Shown here: piece after piece, positions 40,251 through 52,680 of the stretch | How positions within the stretch are numbered: position 1 is the stretch's first letter | Layout: every line of letters starts with the position of its first letter | Source of the DNA: Pelobates cultripes | Taxonomy: Eukaryota; Chordata; Amphibia; Anura; Pelobatidae | Length of the DNA stretch: 64,000 nt | Reading direction: 5' to 3' | NCBI GenBank assembly: GCA_933207985.1 | Contig: OW240924.1 | Coordinates: 70,054,742 to 70,118,741 of the forward strand | Translations under genes and position numbers: made by a program | Notes under the pieces: model-generated | What the model saw: only the letters and a program-made list of their open reading frames with translations | The model's database searches: none | Told to the model about the DNA's origin: nothing

Positions 40251-41094
40251 CTATCATTTAAACAGTGAAGTGGCAAAAAAATAGACTAAAAGAGCAGAGT
40301 TAAGAAAAATAGCAGTCTTGGCGATTTTGCCAATTTGGCTTTTCTGGCCTTATTGTGAGCCATCACTGTTCATTTCCGGAAGAATTTGGGCTAATCTCTC
40401 AAGTCGCTGTTCAGGCCAACAGTTTTCCAAATAATTAGAGCGATCAGCTGCATTCTGACAATTTTAGCAAAGACAAGTCTGCAACACTGATTGAAAGGAA
40501 TCTTAGAAACATTCTGTTACTTACCTTCTGGCCTCACATTCTTTCTTTCCCCACAATTGGCTATTTCTTTTCTGCCTACTCTTGGCTGGTTTCTATAACT
40601 AGTCTTTCAAATATGCCATGTCCATATCCCCCCAGATTGTGACCTTTTATGTATAAACACAATCTCTGAATTGTGACCGTGTGTGACCATGTCTCTAAAT
40701 GTGACTTCACGTAATTCCTTGTACTGGCAAATTGAGATATTGGTATCTATTCTGCACCCAGTTATCCTCAAAGTCCCAAAATGTTTTCTCTTCATTGAGG
40801 ATTTTATCTGTAGACATCACCTCTGTAATGCACCACCATGACAAATGCCTAAAATAGCCCAAATTACCATTTTTCTATAATTACAAGTGCAATTAGCTTG
40901 GTGAAACTAGACTCCCATGAAGTTTATTTTTTTGTTTTTTTGTGTTACTCTAACCCCTTCAACTCTATGCTTCACTTTTTTTTTTTTTTAGAATCTTCTT
41001 TTTGTGGAAGTATATATAAAACCAACGTTAAGAATAGGAAGAAGGGAATTTTACAAAGCAAGTGTATAATTGAAAAGGTAATCCTTGATCTTAC

Positions 41095-41209
41095 CTTGTT
41101 CGCTGCTGTTGTCTCCACTCTGGGAAGCGTGACCCCCACTTGAAGGCCCCGGCGTGCCAGCAGAATGTGTAGATACTGCGTCATCGTGGTCTCTCCATGA
41201 AGCTGGGTT
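41095..41209 (-). CDS. meis2: meis2 exon 7: Ser/Gly-rich linker
   Basis: The exon is 115 nt: 38 codons (about residues 213-250) plus the first base of the split Gly codon. It encodes [18 protein letters not shown] and then the TPGPSSGG to DNSSEQ stretch. The acceptor is CTCACCAG before AACCCA and the donor is CAAG followed by GTAAGA. This linker joins the Pbx-binding domain to the homeodomain and is poorly structured in the family. Its N-x-S-S-W/N-x-A-S-W start and THSAG are close to Meis2. Meis1, as I know it, has PSWNRDHDD and STRSGG here. The exon is phase 0 on the left and phase 1 on the right, so skipping it would break frame. It stands alone between introns of 18 and 40 kb. Confidence 0.97.
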
Positions 41210-41854
41210 CTGGTGAGCAGACGGCAAGTAGGGAACCATTAAAGATTGGTGAGGCGAAGGTTATTCCATGTAAGGTAGAAAAAAACAAAAACAAGAAAGG
41301 ACTTGTTAGGGACGGACGTTTTTCTGCAGAGACTTAAAGAAGAAACGTCTTTCAGAGAGATTTCTATCATACAAACATTGTAGCCATTTAGTATACGTAT
41401 TAATGTGTGCATCTTCTGCAGATATTCACGATTAATATATATCACAGAGCATGTCTACAGATGTCTCCAGGTTAAGGTAAAATAAAAAAATATTCTATGG
41501 CTGGCTTTACATTGAGGGCACAAATACAATACCATCCTCAACACTTGGCCCTAAATGACATGAAATAGCATAAATAAATCAACCACACAATAAGACTGTG
41601 TTAATTTGCACAGGGCACTTGTCACCTCTGATTCCAGTTTTCCTAAATTTACAGTCATATACTTTGTTCTGGCTCGTAGTGTGCTTCAAGATACTTCTAC
41701 TTAAAATGCGGGGTGCAAAGGGGGCAAGTGCCCTTTTAAACCCTATCCTGCAGATGCCCATGATCACAGCCTGGTCGTTATCTGTCTATAAAGCAAAGTA
41801 GCCTACAACGAAACATTTAAATACATAATAATAAAAATATATTTCATGTATTTA

Positions 41855-41930
41855 GAAAGTATTTTTTTTACCAGGTAAAATACATTGAGATCTCTCTTGT
41901 TTTCAAGTATGTCCTGGACAGCATGTGAAA
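41855..41930 (+). repeat. short dispersed repeat fragment
   Basis: 'taccaggtaaaatacattgag' followed by 'gttttcaagtatgtcctgg' is a dispersed frog repeat phrase. An A-run follows. The element class cannot be told from this fragment. Confidence 0.5.
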
Positions 41931-43633
41931 AAAAAAAAAATTGTGTAACGTTAACTGAATGGAAGGAAACAATATTGTGACATTAATGGATAATATAGAC
42001 TTGGACTCTTAATGTATCCTGCTGGTGCAGACTGATGGCTAATCTTGGCATGCCAGATGTTTGAGAACTGTATTTTTAATACAGAGAGAATGCCACTACA
42101 TTAAACTTACCATGCTGATTACAATGGATTCTATACAGTTATATAATGTTCAATTTAAAAAGGACATTATTTAATATACATTATTTATGTGGGGTGCTGT
42201 GTATGTCTACTTAATTGTAATTTGGAGTGGTGTTGTTCCCCCCCCGGTCCCCCCTCACCCTCTTTTCTTTTCAGTAGCATACCCTGAGGGTTATATAATG
42301 GATATTGTTAAAATAATTCTCTAATAAAGGAATTTCCACCTAACTTATCTTTGATTTAGGATCGCGCATCACCTGTGTACTAGCCAGTCTTTTATTTATT
42401 TTTTTAGAGGTCAGGGTAAAAGTATTCTTTTGGATTCTATGTAAAATAAAGTGTTGTGAACCAGCAGTGCCAATTTGCATTAGATATTATTACTCTCGAC
42501 GGTTGTATGAGCCTTTTTATGTATTTAAAGTTTTGTAATACATATGAATGGGAAGTCCATATGTTGGACCACTAGTCTTAATCTGAATGTTTGGGGTCTG
42601 TATTCTAATCAGACGAGGGCGAGCAAGGAGAATTCCCCCCCCTCCCCCGACCACTGCTATTGAGAAGAGTGGGGGCTGATGTAAACTATAATGTATAACT
42701 GTATTCTTTTATTTTAATGGTATATTAGTTCTTGGAAATGTTTTATATAACTTTATGATAAAAGGGAATGAGTTTGTTAGTTTGTTAAAATGTATCCATC
42801 CTCTCCAACCATCCCCCATTCTGATATTATATGAATATTGAGCACTAAACATACAGACACATACAGCAGGTATCTGATAGGATAGATAGCTTGTTTACTA
42901 GTGATACATTGGAGAAATGCACCCTACAAATACCTACACAGTATTCTCTAGATACTATCAGCCATTCAAAGAGCTGGAGGGTGAATTTAATGACATGGCA
43001 TTTAAAGGCATATTATTCTGTATGTGTGCTGAGTGTTAGTGTGCAAGTGGCATATGACTAGGAAATATAAGGATCCCATTCGGTCTTTATATTTCCATTA
43101 CGAATAGGTGAGGTCGGGACAGAAGCATGTAACTGCTGCCATGGACTGAAACTCAGATCAGGCTCAGCGAGTCTTTGATGGGAGCTGCGTTCATTGGTAG
43201 ATTAGTTGCCCATACCACGCTCTGCCTGCCTCAGCATGAAGACTGTGGAGCAGTTGAGAAGTCTATAATAGCCTGAGATCAGAAAAAGGTGTAAGGACTC
43301 CAGCAATACATGAACCAGCTGCTTTACTTACCACCTGCATGTGCTAATAACCCAGACTAATTAATACACAGTAACACCTTGAGTTCCACCTCCCACCCAG
43401 TGTGAACACAATGCCACACACTTTCAAGTTTACCAGTCAACAGGACACAGTCTACTGACAAACCTCTGGCGTCTTTTTAAGCTACATGATGTGAGAGGTG
43501 ATTAGACTAGCAATGCTACAAACAAACAGTAAGATTGCATCAGTCCCACGTCCACTTTCTACCTTTTTCTTTTCTGGAGGGAGGATTTTACTAACCGAAT
43601 TGGGAAAACAAATCCAACCATTGTTTTCTAGAG

Positions 43634-43768
43634 CAGTGATGGCCTTTATTTAGCACTCGTACACGTATTGCTGAATATAGACCCTATGATCCTCAGTCAG
43701 CCAAACTGCAGCCTGAGGATTAAGGAACCATAATGCATAATGGATCTGCTTCAAGTTATCCACCACTG
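43634..43768. mobile_element. hAT-type MITE, about 135 bp
   Basis: The ends CAGTGATGG and (inverted) CAGTGGTGG, with 'ctatgatcctcagtcagcca' and its partial inverse 'gcagcctgaggatta' inside, match the common hAT MITE layout of frogs. The flanks share 'tctag' on both sides, possibly an eroded duplication. Confidence 0.65.
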
Positions 43769-44239
43769 CTGTCTAGTAATTTAGTAGACCGCTGAACTCA
43801 GCAGACTCCCTCCACTCAGTCAAATCTGAATCCTGCTGGGTCTGCGTTTAGGCCTACGCAGAGTGGCAGTATTTAAACTCAAAAGATTCTACACTACAGT
43901 GTTCATGGCCAGGACAACTCGAGTCACAGCTTATTATGGAAAGGCAAATCTAGAAGGTGTGAAGCTTCCAAGTTTTATATAATTCTGGTTGGTATGTTTA
44001 TAATTTATTAATTTCTTTATAGAGGTCCCATGACTAGCGCTAAATACAAGTAATCAAGGATGTTGCAAGACATTAACAGACACAGAACCTAACTAAACAT
44101 CATCGTTGCTACCAAATCTAGAAACCTAAATGCTGGCTTTTCCGGTAAATAAACAGTTTATAACTTAAAACGGTTAAGTACCTTGATTTATAGGCTATAT
44201 TGATAAGCACAGGAGTACATCTAAAAAAATATGTCCAAA

Positions 44240-44890
44240 TATAGTGAAGCATTTATGTATAAAATGTAAGTAATTCTTGCCAAATGCCACAAGTGGATCT
44301 GTCACTGTATGGGGACTTGGCAGGATTTGCAAAGACCCCGATGGTGACATTGCCGCTGGTGGACCGGTGGCACACGTGCAAGAGTACAACTTTAAGGTCG
44401 TTGGAGATTATACCACGGGACCGCAAAGTTCTCCATAGACTGAGCCAATTCCCTGTAGCCAATACTGGTGACAGCTTTGGGATTGACATTTCTTGATGGC
44501 GGTAGCTCCGCCCAGTGTCTAGAAGTAAAATACTGAGACAAAGTAGTCCCTATTTTGTCTCAGTATATCTTTTGACTGTCACAGTCAAAATATGCAAAGG
44601 GGGGGAGGAGAGGGGAGGGGTCAGGTGCCATTTGACCGGCAGACAGTCAGGGGGTTTTCCACCTCCCTTCATTAGCTCCCCATAGCTAACGGAAGAGACA
44701 GGCACACTTTTCTTGAGCGTGCCTGTCTTCTCCTTCATTGCTACTCAAAGACATCAAGCGTGCGGCCTACAGCTCTGCCACAGACCAGGCCAGTGCACGT
44801 ACGAACCCTTACGGGGGGACAGGTTCAGAGGCTTCTCAATGAGAGCAATTTGCTTGTGTGATGTTATTTAGTTATTAAATTGGTTCTGAA
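44240..44890. repeat. foldback-rich repeat (serial hairpins)
   Basis: Consecutive inverted repeats are visible: 'tactgagacaaa' with 'ttttgtctcagta' (44531-44565), 'ttttgactgtcacagtcaaaa' (about 44569-44589) and 'gacaggcaca' with 'gtgcctgtc' (44698-44727). The left part (44270-44510) is CpG-containing and unlike its flanks. Likely a MITE similar in build to the one at 10599, but TTAA ends are not evident. Confidence 0.5.
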
Positions 44891-46044
44891 AATACTGCTC
44901 TCATTAATTACCTTTCTTTAAAGAAATATTGTTGTTTAAGGGTATAATGTTAACACATGATGATCCTTAAATTTTACAGTGTTTATGGTAGTTATATTTC
45001 TGCGCTTCACTATATAGATTAATTTTTATGTTCTTTAACATGCACCCCAATGCCATGCTAAATAAAATGCGTAGAGGTAATTAATCCGGTATGATTATTC
45101 ACTGTAACTATGTGATAAACGAACTATAACACATGTAAATATATTACGTGTGAACATTTGTTTGTGATAGATTTTGTACAATATCTTCAGGAGGATCAGA
45201 TTGTTTCAGTTGTGAAACCCAAGTTAATATTTTGTGTGTTTGAAGAAATCGTTTTCTGTGTTCCCATGGAAATGCAAGATATTCACACGAGTACTGTAAA
45301 ACACTTATTTTTATTTGTTTTCCACTAAAGGCGCATGCAAGATACTAAAAAAAAAAAAAAAACCATCATGTATTCGATTTTCTCATAAACAAAAACTTAA
45401 GTGGAAAAAGACTTCTTAAATGTACCCTTTATAAATAAGGATGTTTTGTTCATTTAGAAGTTCCCTATTCAAATGAGAAATTTTGTTCATAATACATGAA
45501 ATTATTAATACCAAAATGTGTGATATGCACTGTTATACTTATAATAATAATAATCAACTTTTTGGGGAACTGAGATTTTATCCTCTTCAAGAGAACCCTG
45601 GAGTATAGCTGCTATTTTTATTACTAATATTTTTATTAGTCATTTAACCACCTAATAAATATGAAAAGCTAAGATAAACCTTCTAGGCAGAGAACCAGTA
45701 ACCCTGAGGTTGGATTTAATACTACAGTATTAACGCTTTCTAAGACTAAATTCCAATATAAAAATCAAAGCAAGTTTTCCATTGTGTATGTAGATATAAA
45801 AATCCTGGTATTTTAGATAAAGGTCTTCCAATTCATACTATACATTACTATTTGCCCAGTAACTCTAGTAGTCATACACGTGTGATTTTCTTACAAAAAC
45901 GCATGCCCCCTGAATTTTTTAACATTTTATTATATATATTTATTTTTGGAAGCAAGCTATATTCAGGTGTACATCAGAAAGTGGAGTTATCTAATCAATA
46001 TTGTATTTTATCAGCAGTGCATGTATGTACTGTGTATACATATT

Positions 46045-46220
46045 ACTGTCGTTAATTAGGCCTCTAGCCCCAAATTAACGGCAGGAGGGATTGAGCAAAC
46101 GCTAAAATTGTCTTTCCCCATCATATCTCTAAAAGGGGTGAAATGCTAATATCAGGCCAATCAACTGCGGCCCCAGGATTAAATGAACCCGAACTCTATT
46201 TCTTCTTTTAAAAATCATGT
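46045..46220. promoter_or_regulatory. candidate conserved non-coding element (intron 6)
   Basis: Repeat-free, balanced sequence with 'cgttaattaggcctctagcc', 'ccccaaattaacggcagg', 'gaaatgctaatatcaggcc' and 'ggattaaatgaacccg'. Dense homeobox-type cores in complex sequence. Function is inferred. Confidence 0.45.
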
Positions 46221-46429
46221 ATGAAATGGAATACTGAAAAGTGTACATTTAGGGAAAATGTCATCTATCGACATTAATAAGTCAGCCAACCTCTATTCTC
46301 ATGACGTGCGTGTGCCAATTTATAGACTCACAGCTATGCAGAGACAGAACAGATATATATTACTAGACAGCTTACTTAAACACAGAGGAAGCTATGCTAG
46401 AGAAACCTTAATAATTTAGGATACAAATG

Positions 46430-46750
46430 TCTTTCCCTCTTCCACCTAATTGTATTAAAGAGGAGAATTTCCAGGTGAAAAGCTGAGAATATTGAGCAGC
46501 CCAACACAAAGCGGATGAAAAAGACATCCAAGAAGTAGGTCCCCTGGGGAGGCATTTTCTATTTGCCGGGCTGCAGCCCCGCAGCTGATAATGCAAGTTG
46601 TAATTAATATAAAAGCAGGAGACAATATGGGAAGAGCTTGTACTTGCTCTGCCACAAGAGATCTCTGAGCCTAGAATGTGTTTCTCATTTACACACCAGC
46701 CAGCCCCACAAAATGCTACTTTATCAGCAGACTCTCTCCCTAGGAATTTA
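46430..46750. promoter_or_regulatory. candidate conserved non-coding element (intron 6)
   Basis: Balanced, repeat-free 320 bp containing 'gcagctgataatgcaagttg', 'gtaattaatataaaagc' and 'actttatcagcagac'. A 141-codon minus-strand frame spans it but resembles no protein and lacks Meis-type exon borders. The length of open frame is compatible with selective constraint on DNA rather than protein. Function is inferred. Confidence 0.45.
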
Positions 46751-47668
46751 AAAAAAATAAAAGAATTGATTTTACAACACAATTGGATTTTGCTAAACCT
46801 ACAAAACTGCATTGTGTCTTCAAGTAAAACCATATAAATTTTATGTGATGCAAAAATAAAATTCTAAATACCTCAAAATACACATATAAACCCTCATTTA
46901 TCTATACATAAAAAATTCTTTGTTTTTGATGGGGATATTAAAAAGATGGCATTTTTTAAAATTTATTAAGCTTTTTATTGTAATTGGATCATTTTAGTCC
47001 CATGTGAGACCCTCGTCCAGACCTAGAAAATGGTCCCTGGTGAGAAAGAAAGCCCACTACTGCAATAACTATGCTACAATATCCATATCGGAGTACCGGC
47101 TAATTTGTGCTTTATATATCACTCTTTGAGTCTCATCTTCTCATTTGTTGAGTATTTGATTTAATTTCCCAAGGTTCCATTCAAACAAAACACCTTTAAA
47201 CAAAAGATTGTAAAATTGCTTCCCATCGGAATCTACTGTTTTTGATATTATTGAATTCCATATACAAATGGTAACTATGTGCAAGAATCAGGTCATATGT
47301 TTAGACACGACTTACTGCTGATCTCTAAATTGCACAAGCACACAACTAGAACCTAAGTCACACTATATAAAATGTTTACAGTGTGGTTGGAATTCATCAA
47401 CTAGAGATTGTTTACACAACAGGTTCATTCTTAAAAAATCATCACCACTAAAGATCACTTATCTAGCCATCTATGTCTCAAACCAAAACTAAATGTGCTA
47501 ATGAATCCTATGTTAAATCCCTGCATCCTATGTTCGGTGAAGCTTTATTCTAAAAGTGTTTTATAAACCTTAGTCAACTGACTCGTAACTCTTTCTGCTA
47601 TTAGCTACACAAGTGGAAGCTAAATCTAGATACTGAATGCCATTGTTTTCTTATAGGTAATGTCCATA

Positions 47669-47680
47669 TGACAGCTGTCA
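47669..47680. promoter_or_regulatory. perfect TGACAGCTGTCA palindrome (TALE-dimer-type site)
   Basis: Two TGACAG half-sites are arranged head to head with a CAGCTG centre. TGACAGSTGTCA is the known dimer motif of the TGIF/PKNOX/MEIS TALE proteins, and TGACAG is the monomer core of Meis. It lies in intron 6 next to 'attggtttgag'. Occupancy by Meis2 itself is an inference. Confidence 0.5.
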
Positions 47681-48903
47681 TTGGTTTGAGAGTGGGTGTG
47701 GAGCTGCCAAGCAATGTTCTTCTGAAAGAGAAGGTCCACCTAGAAGACCAGTTGTACCATCTAGGTAGGTAATTTGTGTAATATCTAACACTTCCTAGTG
47801 AACTCACTTAAGATGTAGCACAAATCCTCAATTTCCGATGACTGTGCCATGCACTACAAAACACTAATTTGTTAATATTCCAGTATTTAATACATATAAA
47901 TTTACAACATGTGGCTGAACGAATTGTTACCAATGGTCAAGACAAAACCTGGCCTACTACTCCAGCCTTATTTGTCACAATTGCTTGAGCATTGGCTTAG
48001 GTGATCGTGAAAGCGAAACTTGTGTAATTTTGGAATACAAACAGTATCTTGATGTTCCTTATGAATCTGATGGATTTCACAAATCAAAGGAATAATAAAA
48101 GTAAATGTAATGGTCTTATTTCAGTTCTCTCTCTTGTATCCAACTAAGCCTCGGACCAAAATTGTGATCCTGATAACACACAAAGCATTTCTATTCATAC
48201 CAGATATGTACAGAGTTAAAGCAACACAAATTGAGCACTGTTGGTATCAAGGAAATGTAGTAAGAGGCAGACATTTGGTAAGAAGAATCCCAAATTGAGA
48301 ACTACCTTGATTGGATTAACATTACATTCAGCAATGTGAGGAACTCGCTGTGACTACTGAACTGGATTTAGATTTCAATGTGGTTATTTATATAATGGCA
48401 AACTTGAGCAACTGCCTGAGAATTCAACTGCAGTTCCACCAGCCGAATAACAAAATAACGAATGGGAATTTCCTTAGCTGTCTGAATGCAGAAAAGTATA
48501 AACCTTCGACCCACATTCTAATACAAAAATCTGTCCGAATGCAGGAAAAATGAATTAAACCTTACAAAGGAATCATAAACCATTGAACAACTATGGGGTG
48601 GCTAATTCCACATTGTATCTCCAATATCTCCTAGGTAGCTCTTCTATCATAGATTCACAGTGTAACGTCAATCCATTCACCAATGATCAGTGTGATCTCG
48701 TCTTTTAGAACACAGATGAAACTGTAATTCTAGTAAGAAAAAACACATTGTAACGCCACCAAATTAAACACAAAAATAGCACCACAACCCTTAATTTCCA
48801 CTGACTATTATTATTACATGATGCAAATTTGTCATTTGGTGTAATTTTGGCAGTTATATTTTTTAGTATTACTTGTTCCATAAACCACACTGTTTAATAA
48901 TAT

Positions 48904-48925
48904 AGGTATATATATATATATACCA
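48904..48925. repeat. short (TA)n palindrome
   Basis: Alternating TA between GG and CC, a self-complementary 22-mer. Confidence 0.8.
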
Positions 48926-49379
48926 CATTAGTCATTAACCTACACACAGTACATCCATCATTCAGCCATAAAGGATACTTTTCAAGATGTGTCATAACCA
49001 AGTATAGCTATGTCATTGATAACTCGTGTTCTTCAGATCAGAATTCCATTGACAGAGTTTCTCTTTTGGGGCTTCAGTTTTACACAAGGTTTCTAAGTGT
49101 TTGTCCAGAGGTTTTGATAAACTCAAAAACAGATTTGTGAATACACTACAATGCTAATTTATTAAATGCATTTTGGGGGGGGATTCTCCTAGGGCATTGT
49201 AACTTATTTCATACCCAGTGTAATCACATCACCAATATGACCAATACACTCTATATATGACTAAACCTCACTATGTTATTTTACGTACTTACAGTGTAAT
49301 TGTACAGTCCTTATAGTACAGTTAAGAAAAGTGTAATTTAATCCGAACCAGACCGTTTACGGTTTGCGTAAAAATACAG

Positions 49380-50075
49380 AATGCATTCCTATAAGGGTGA
49401 CACCTCACCACATACACAGTACACAATACCCATCAAATGCACACAGTATAATTCCATCAGATACAAATGGTACAGTATATTTTAATCCAACAGATTCACA
49501 GGGCATTATTCTATCAGATTAAACACTTATACATCTCATCTGTTTCCTGGCAGATAAGCAGTTTATTCAGACACACACTGTATAACCACATCAGATACAC
49601 GCAGTGCTCTTTATTCAGACACACACAATGTCATATCCTCAGAAACACACAATGCCATTAATTCAGACACACGCTGTATAGCTAAATCATATACACACAG
49701 TGCATATTATTCAGACACATACTGTATAAATGCCATCAGCTACAACACGTTTTATTCAGACAAACTGTATAACAGCATCAGATACACACAGTTAATTTCG
49801 TTCACACACATACTGCATAATGCCATCAGATACACACAGTTCATTTCATTCACACACACACATATACACTGTATAATGCCATCAGATACACACAGTTCTT
49901 TATTTCACAAACACTGTATAATTCTATTAGATACACACTGTGCATTCTATTAAAACACACACTGTATAATTATTCCTTCAGATACACAGCGCATTCTATT
50001 AGAACACGCACTGTATAATTCCATCAGATATACAGTGTTGTTCATTCAGACACACTGTATAAATCATGTTCCACA
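49380..50075. repeat. degenerate 45-50-bp tandem repeat array
   Basis: About fourteen imperfect units alternate 'attcagacacacactgtata' and 'catcagatacacacag.t' phrases, with CA-rich character throughout. Units vary by several bases, so this is an old array. The short open frame at 49467 is a by-product. Confidence 0.85.
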
Positions 50076-51183
50076 GCAGCTGTAACGCCCAAGTTTGTCC
50101 ATTCCTGATCTAATCCCATCAAATGTTCATAGCGTCATTTATAGTGGGTTTCCTCTCGCACATATTTATCTGTCTTTTATTTTTTTTCTGTCGGTTGTGA
50201 ACTCTAAAATTCATCACAGGTAATAGTTACACAACAATAACTATATCAAACGATAAGCACTCTGCTACAAAAAAAAAATAACCCTTTGATCGACCAAACT
50301 GGTCAGTGCTGTGTACGCTCCACATCGAATCAGCCTGGAGCAAATTCCCAGAATTTCCTGGCAAGTTCCACTTTGTATATACACAGATACCGAGCAGCAA
50401 CCAAACTATAAACCTTGCAGAGGGTCTGGCTACAGAAAAGATCTCAGGACTACAACCTCATGAACGCCTGAAATTATTTGCATTCTTCCACTTAACACAT
50501 CCCCACCAAGGATTACAGTAAATTATTGTCTCCCCTGCTGTAATCCAAGTGAGCAGCAAAGACTAATAATGTTCCTAGAATACAATGTTTAAAGTTGGCT
50601 TTTAACAAGATGTGAATGTCCTAACTACAGCTGCCTCTCCTTTTATTGTATGCACTGGAACTTTAGTAAACATAGGGACATTAATTGATGTATGAGCAAA
50701 GCAATTTGTTTGCATCATGGCATTAGAGTTGTAGCCGTTCTAAGCTGATAGGCGTTTTGCTTCCTGTGCTGGTATCGCAACCAAAACCCTATTTTATTAC
50801 AAAAAACGTGGATCTCAAATCGCCCCAAACTCTTTAGGGAAGAGACCTTTGTGTTCTTCTAAAACTACAGACCGTATTCCAACTAAACATGTTTCTTACA
50901 CTCAGAGCTGCGAATCACTGTTAGTACTAACAATACCGGTTATAGTTTGACCCAATCTAGCCAGATCTGCCCTATACTTCTTGCCTTTTTAATGCTGAGA
51001 AAAAAAGGTGAATTAACTAGTTTCCTTTTAGAGCAAGTTACATTACATGACGTCGATATGAAATAAAAAATATTTAATAATCCCACAGATGTTTAGTAGC
51101 CTGGTGTTTCTCTTGATATTCCTGTAAAGATTACGAGAAGGGTTACCCGCTTTCTTGGGGGGGGGAAATACCCGGCCATGCTA

Positions 51184-51234
51184 ATTTGCATAATTCATTA
51201 TATATGGGTGACATCACAGGATCTGACATCACAG
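51184..51234. promoter_or_regulatory. octamer site with paired TGACATCACAG repeats
   Basis: ATTTGCAT at 51184-51191 (POU octamer on one strand) is followed by TGACATCACAG at 51209 and again at 51224, a 15-bp spacing. Motif content is seen; binding is inferred. Confidence 0.3.
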
Positions 51235-51454
51235 TATGTAAATCACAAAGAGTGACATATGAGTAAAAAAATACATTTGGAAAGGGTAACATGCTGCAAA
51301 TAAAAATTGGGGGGGAAAAAAATAACCTACTTACAGTTTGATTCTACTGTATAGAGGGATTTCTCTGCCGTTTGGGGAAATTGGACTACTCTACTGAATG
51401 CTTACTCAATGCACCCAGCAGTAGGCTGTCTGTATCATAGACAATATATAGAAA

Positions 51455-51640
51455 TACACAGGGTTTATTCACCAAACACCAAATTGTATTTAATTACAAT
51501 CCGAATTGCAAAATGTAGGTTAAATAGTCAAGTTGTGCCTAGGCTGAATTGGAGAATTTTATAAAATCTATTATTTTTGTCTATAATTTGCAATTAATAT
51601 TTAAATTCAGTACATTTCAAGTTAATGAATAATCTTCTTT
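51455..51640. repeat. AT-rich dispersed repeat ('ttcaccaaacaccaaatt' family)
   Basis: 'gggtttattcaccaaacacc' and 'gaattgcaaaatgtagg' mark this copy. Sister copies lie at 24780, 55240, 55585 and 56640. A fragment of R1-like sequence ('cagcttgctgaagtgcttta') follows near 51885. Confidence 0.6.
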
Positions 51641-52029
51641 AGTTTACTCCCTAAACTAAAGAATTTAGTGTATAGAATTGAAAACCAAACAACAAAATTA
51701 AGGCCAAAGTAGTGGATTTTGAATAATTCTCCAGCTTTGCTATAGTCCCAGTATGACGATTTGTGGCTTGAATTTTGCAGTTTATTTTTGATGTTGCTTT
51801 GTGTGAATGCATTTGTGTATTTAAGCTTGTAGGGCTAAATTTGTATGGCATGTTCTAGGCACACTACAAACACAGAAAGCAATTCAGCTTGCTGAAGTGC
51901 TTTATATGTATAAAGTCTGTCATTTAAAAAAAAAAAGTTTATAAACGTACAGATTTCAATAGACAAGTGCATGCCAAACACCTCCTGGCTGTCACTCATA
52001 TAGCCGGGAACTATTCTTACTCAACTCTC

Positions 52030-52680
52030 ATCTGTATCTCTCCTGCTTTATCAACACCTATCTCTCATACTGTGCAAACCCCATCTGTGTGTCTCCAACC
52101 TTCCAAAACCCCATCTCTGTGTCCCTCCACCTGTTAAACCTCACCTTTGTCTCTAACCTCATGTTAATCCCTGTGATCTGTGTCTCTCCTTCAGTTAACC
52201 CCATATGTGTCTCTCCACCTGTCCAAACCCCCAGTCTGTCTCTCCACCTGTCCAAACCTCCATCTGTGTCTCTCTCCACCTGTTAACCTCAATCTGTGTT
52301 TCTCCTGTTATTAACCCTCACCTGTGTCTCTCTCCCTGCCTAAACCCCATCTGTGTCTCTCTCCCTGCCTAAACCCCCAATCTGTGTCTCTCCAAACCTC
52401 CATCTGTGTGTCTCCACCTTTTAACCCCCATCTGTGTCTCTCTCCACCTGTTAACCTCAATCTGTGTTTCTCCTGTTATTAACCCTCACCTGTGTCTCTC
52501 TCCCTGCCTAAACCCCATCTGTGTCTCTCTCCCTGCCTAAACCCCCAATCTGTGTCTCTCCAAACCTCCATCTGTGTGTCTCCACCTTTTAACCCCCATC
52601 TGTGTCTCTCTCCACCTGTCCAAACCTCAGTCTATGCTTTTCCTACTGTTAACCCCCATCTGTGTCTCTCTATATTGCCA
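52030..52680. repeat. minisatellite of about 30-bp units with a 168-bp higher-order repeat
   Basis: Units of the form 'catctgtgtctctctccacc' followed by 'tgttaaacccc'-like sequence repeat about twenty times. A whole block starting 'ttaacctcaatctgtg' at 52283 recurs at 52451 (168 bases on) almost unchanged. Open frames on both strands here (Ser/Pro/Leu-rich) are products of the repeat, not genes. Confidence 0.92.

Noticed and set aside
46408..46833. 141-codon open frame on the minus strand
   Set aside because: No family resemblance and no splice-border logic. It overlaps a candidate non-coding element and has a low-complexity N-terminus.
49380..50075. Regularly spaced repeats as a CRISPR array
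   Set aside because: Units are contiguous and degenerate with no conserved repeat/unique spacer alternation, and the genome is vertebrate.
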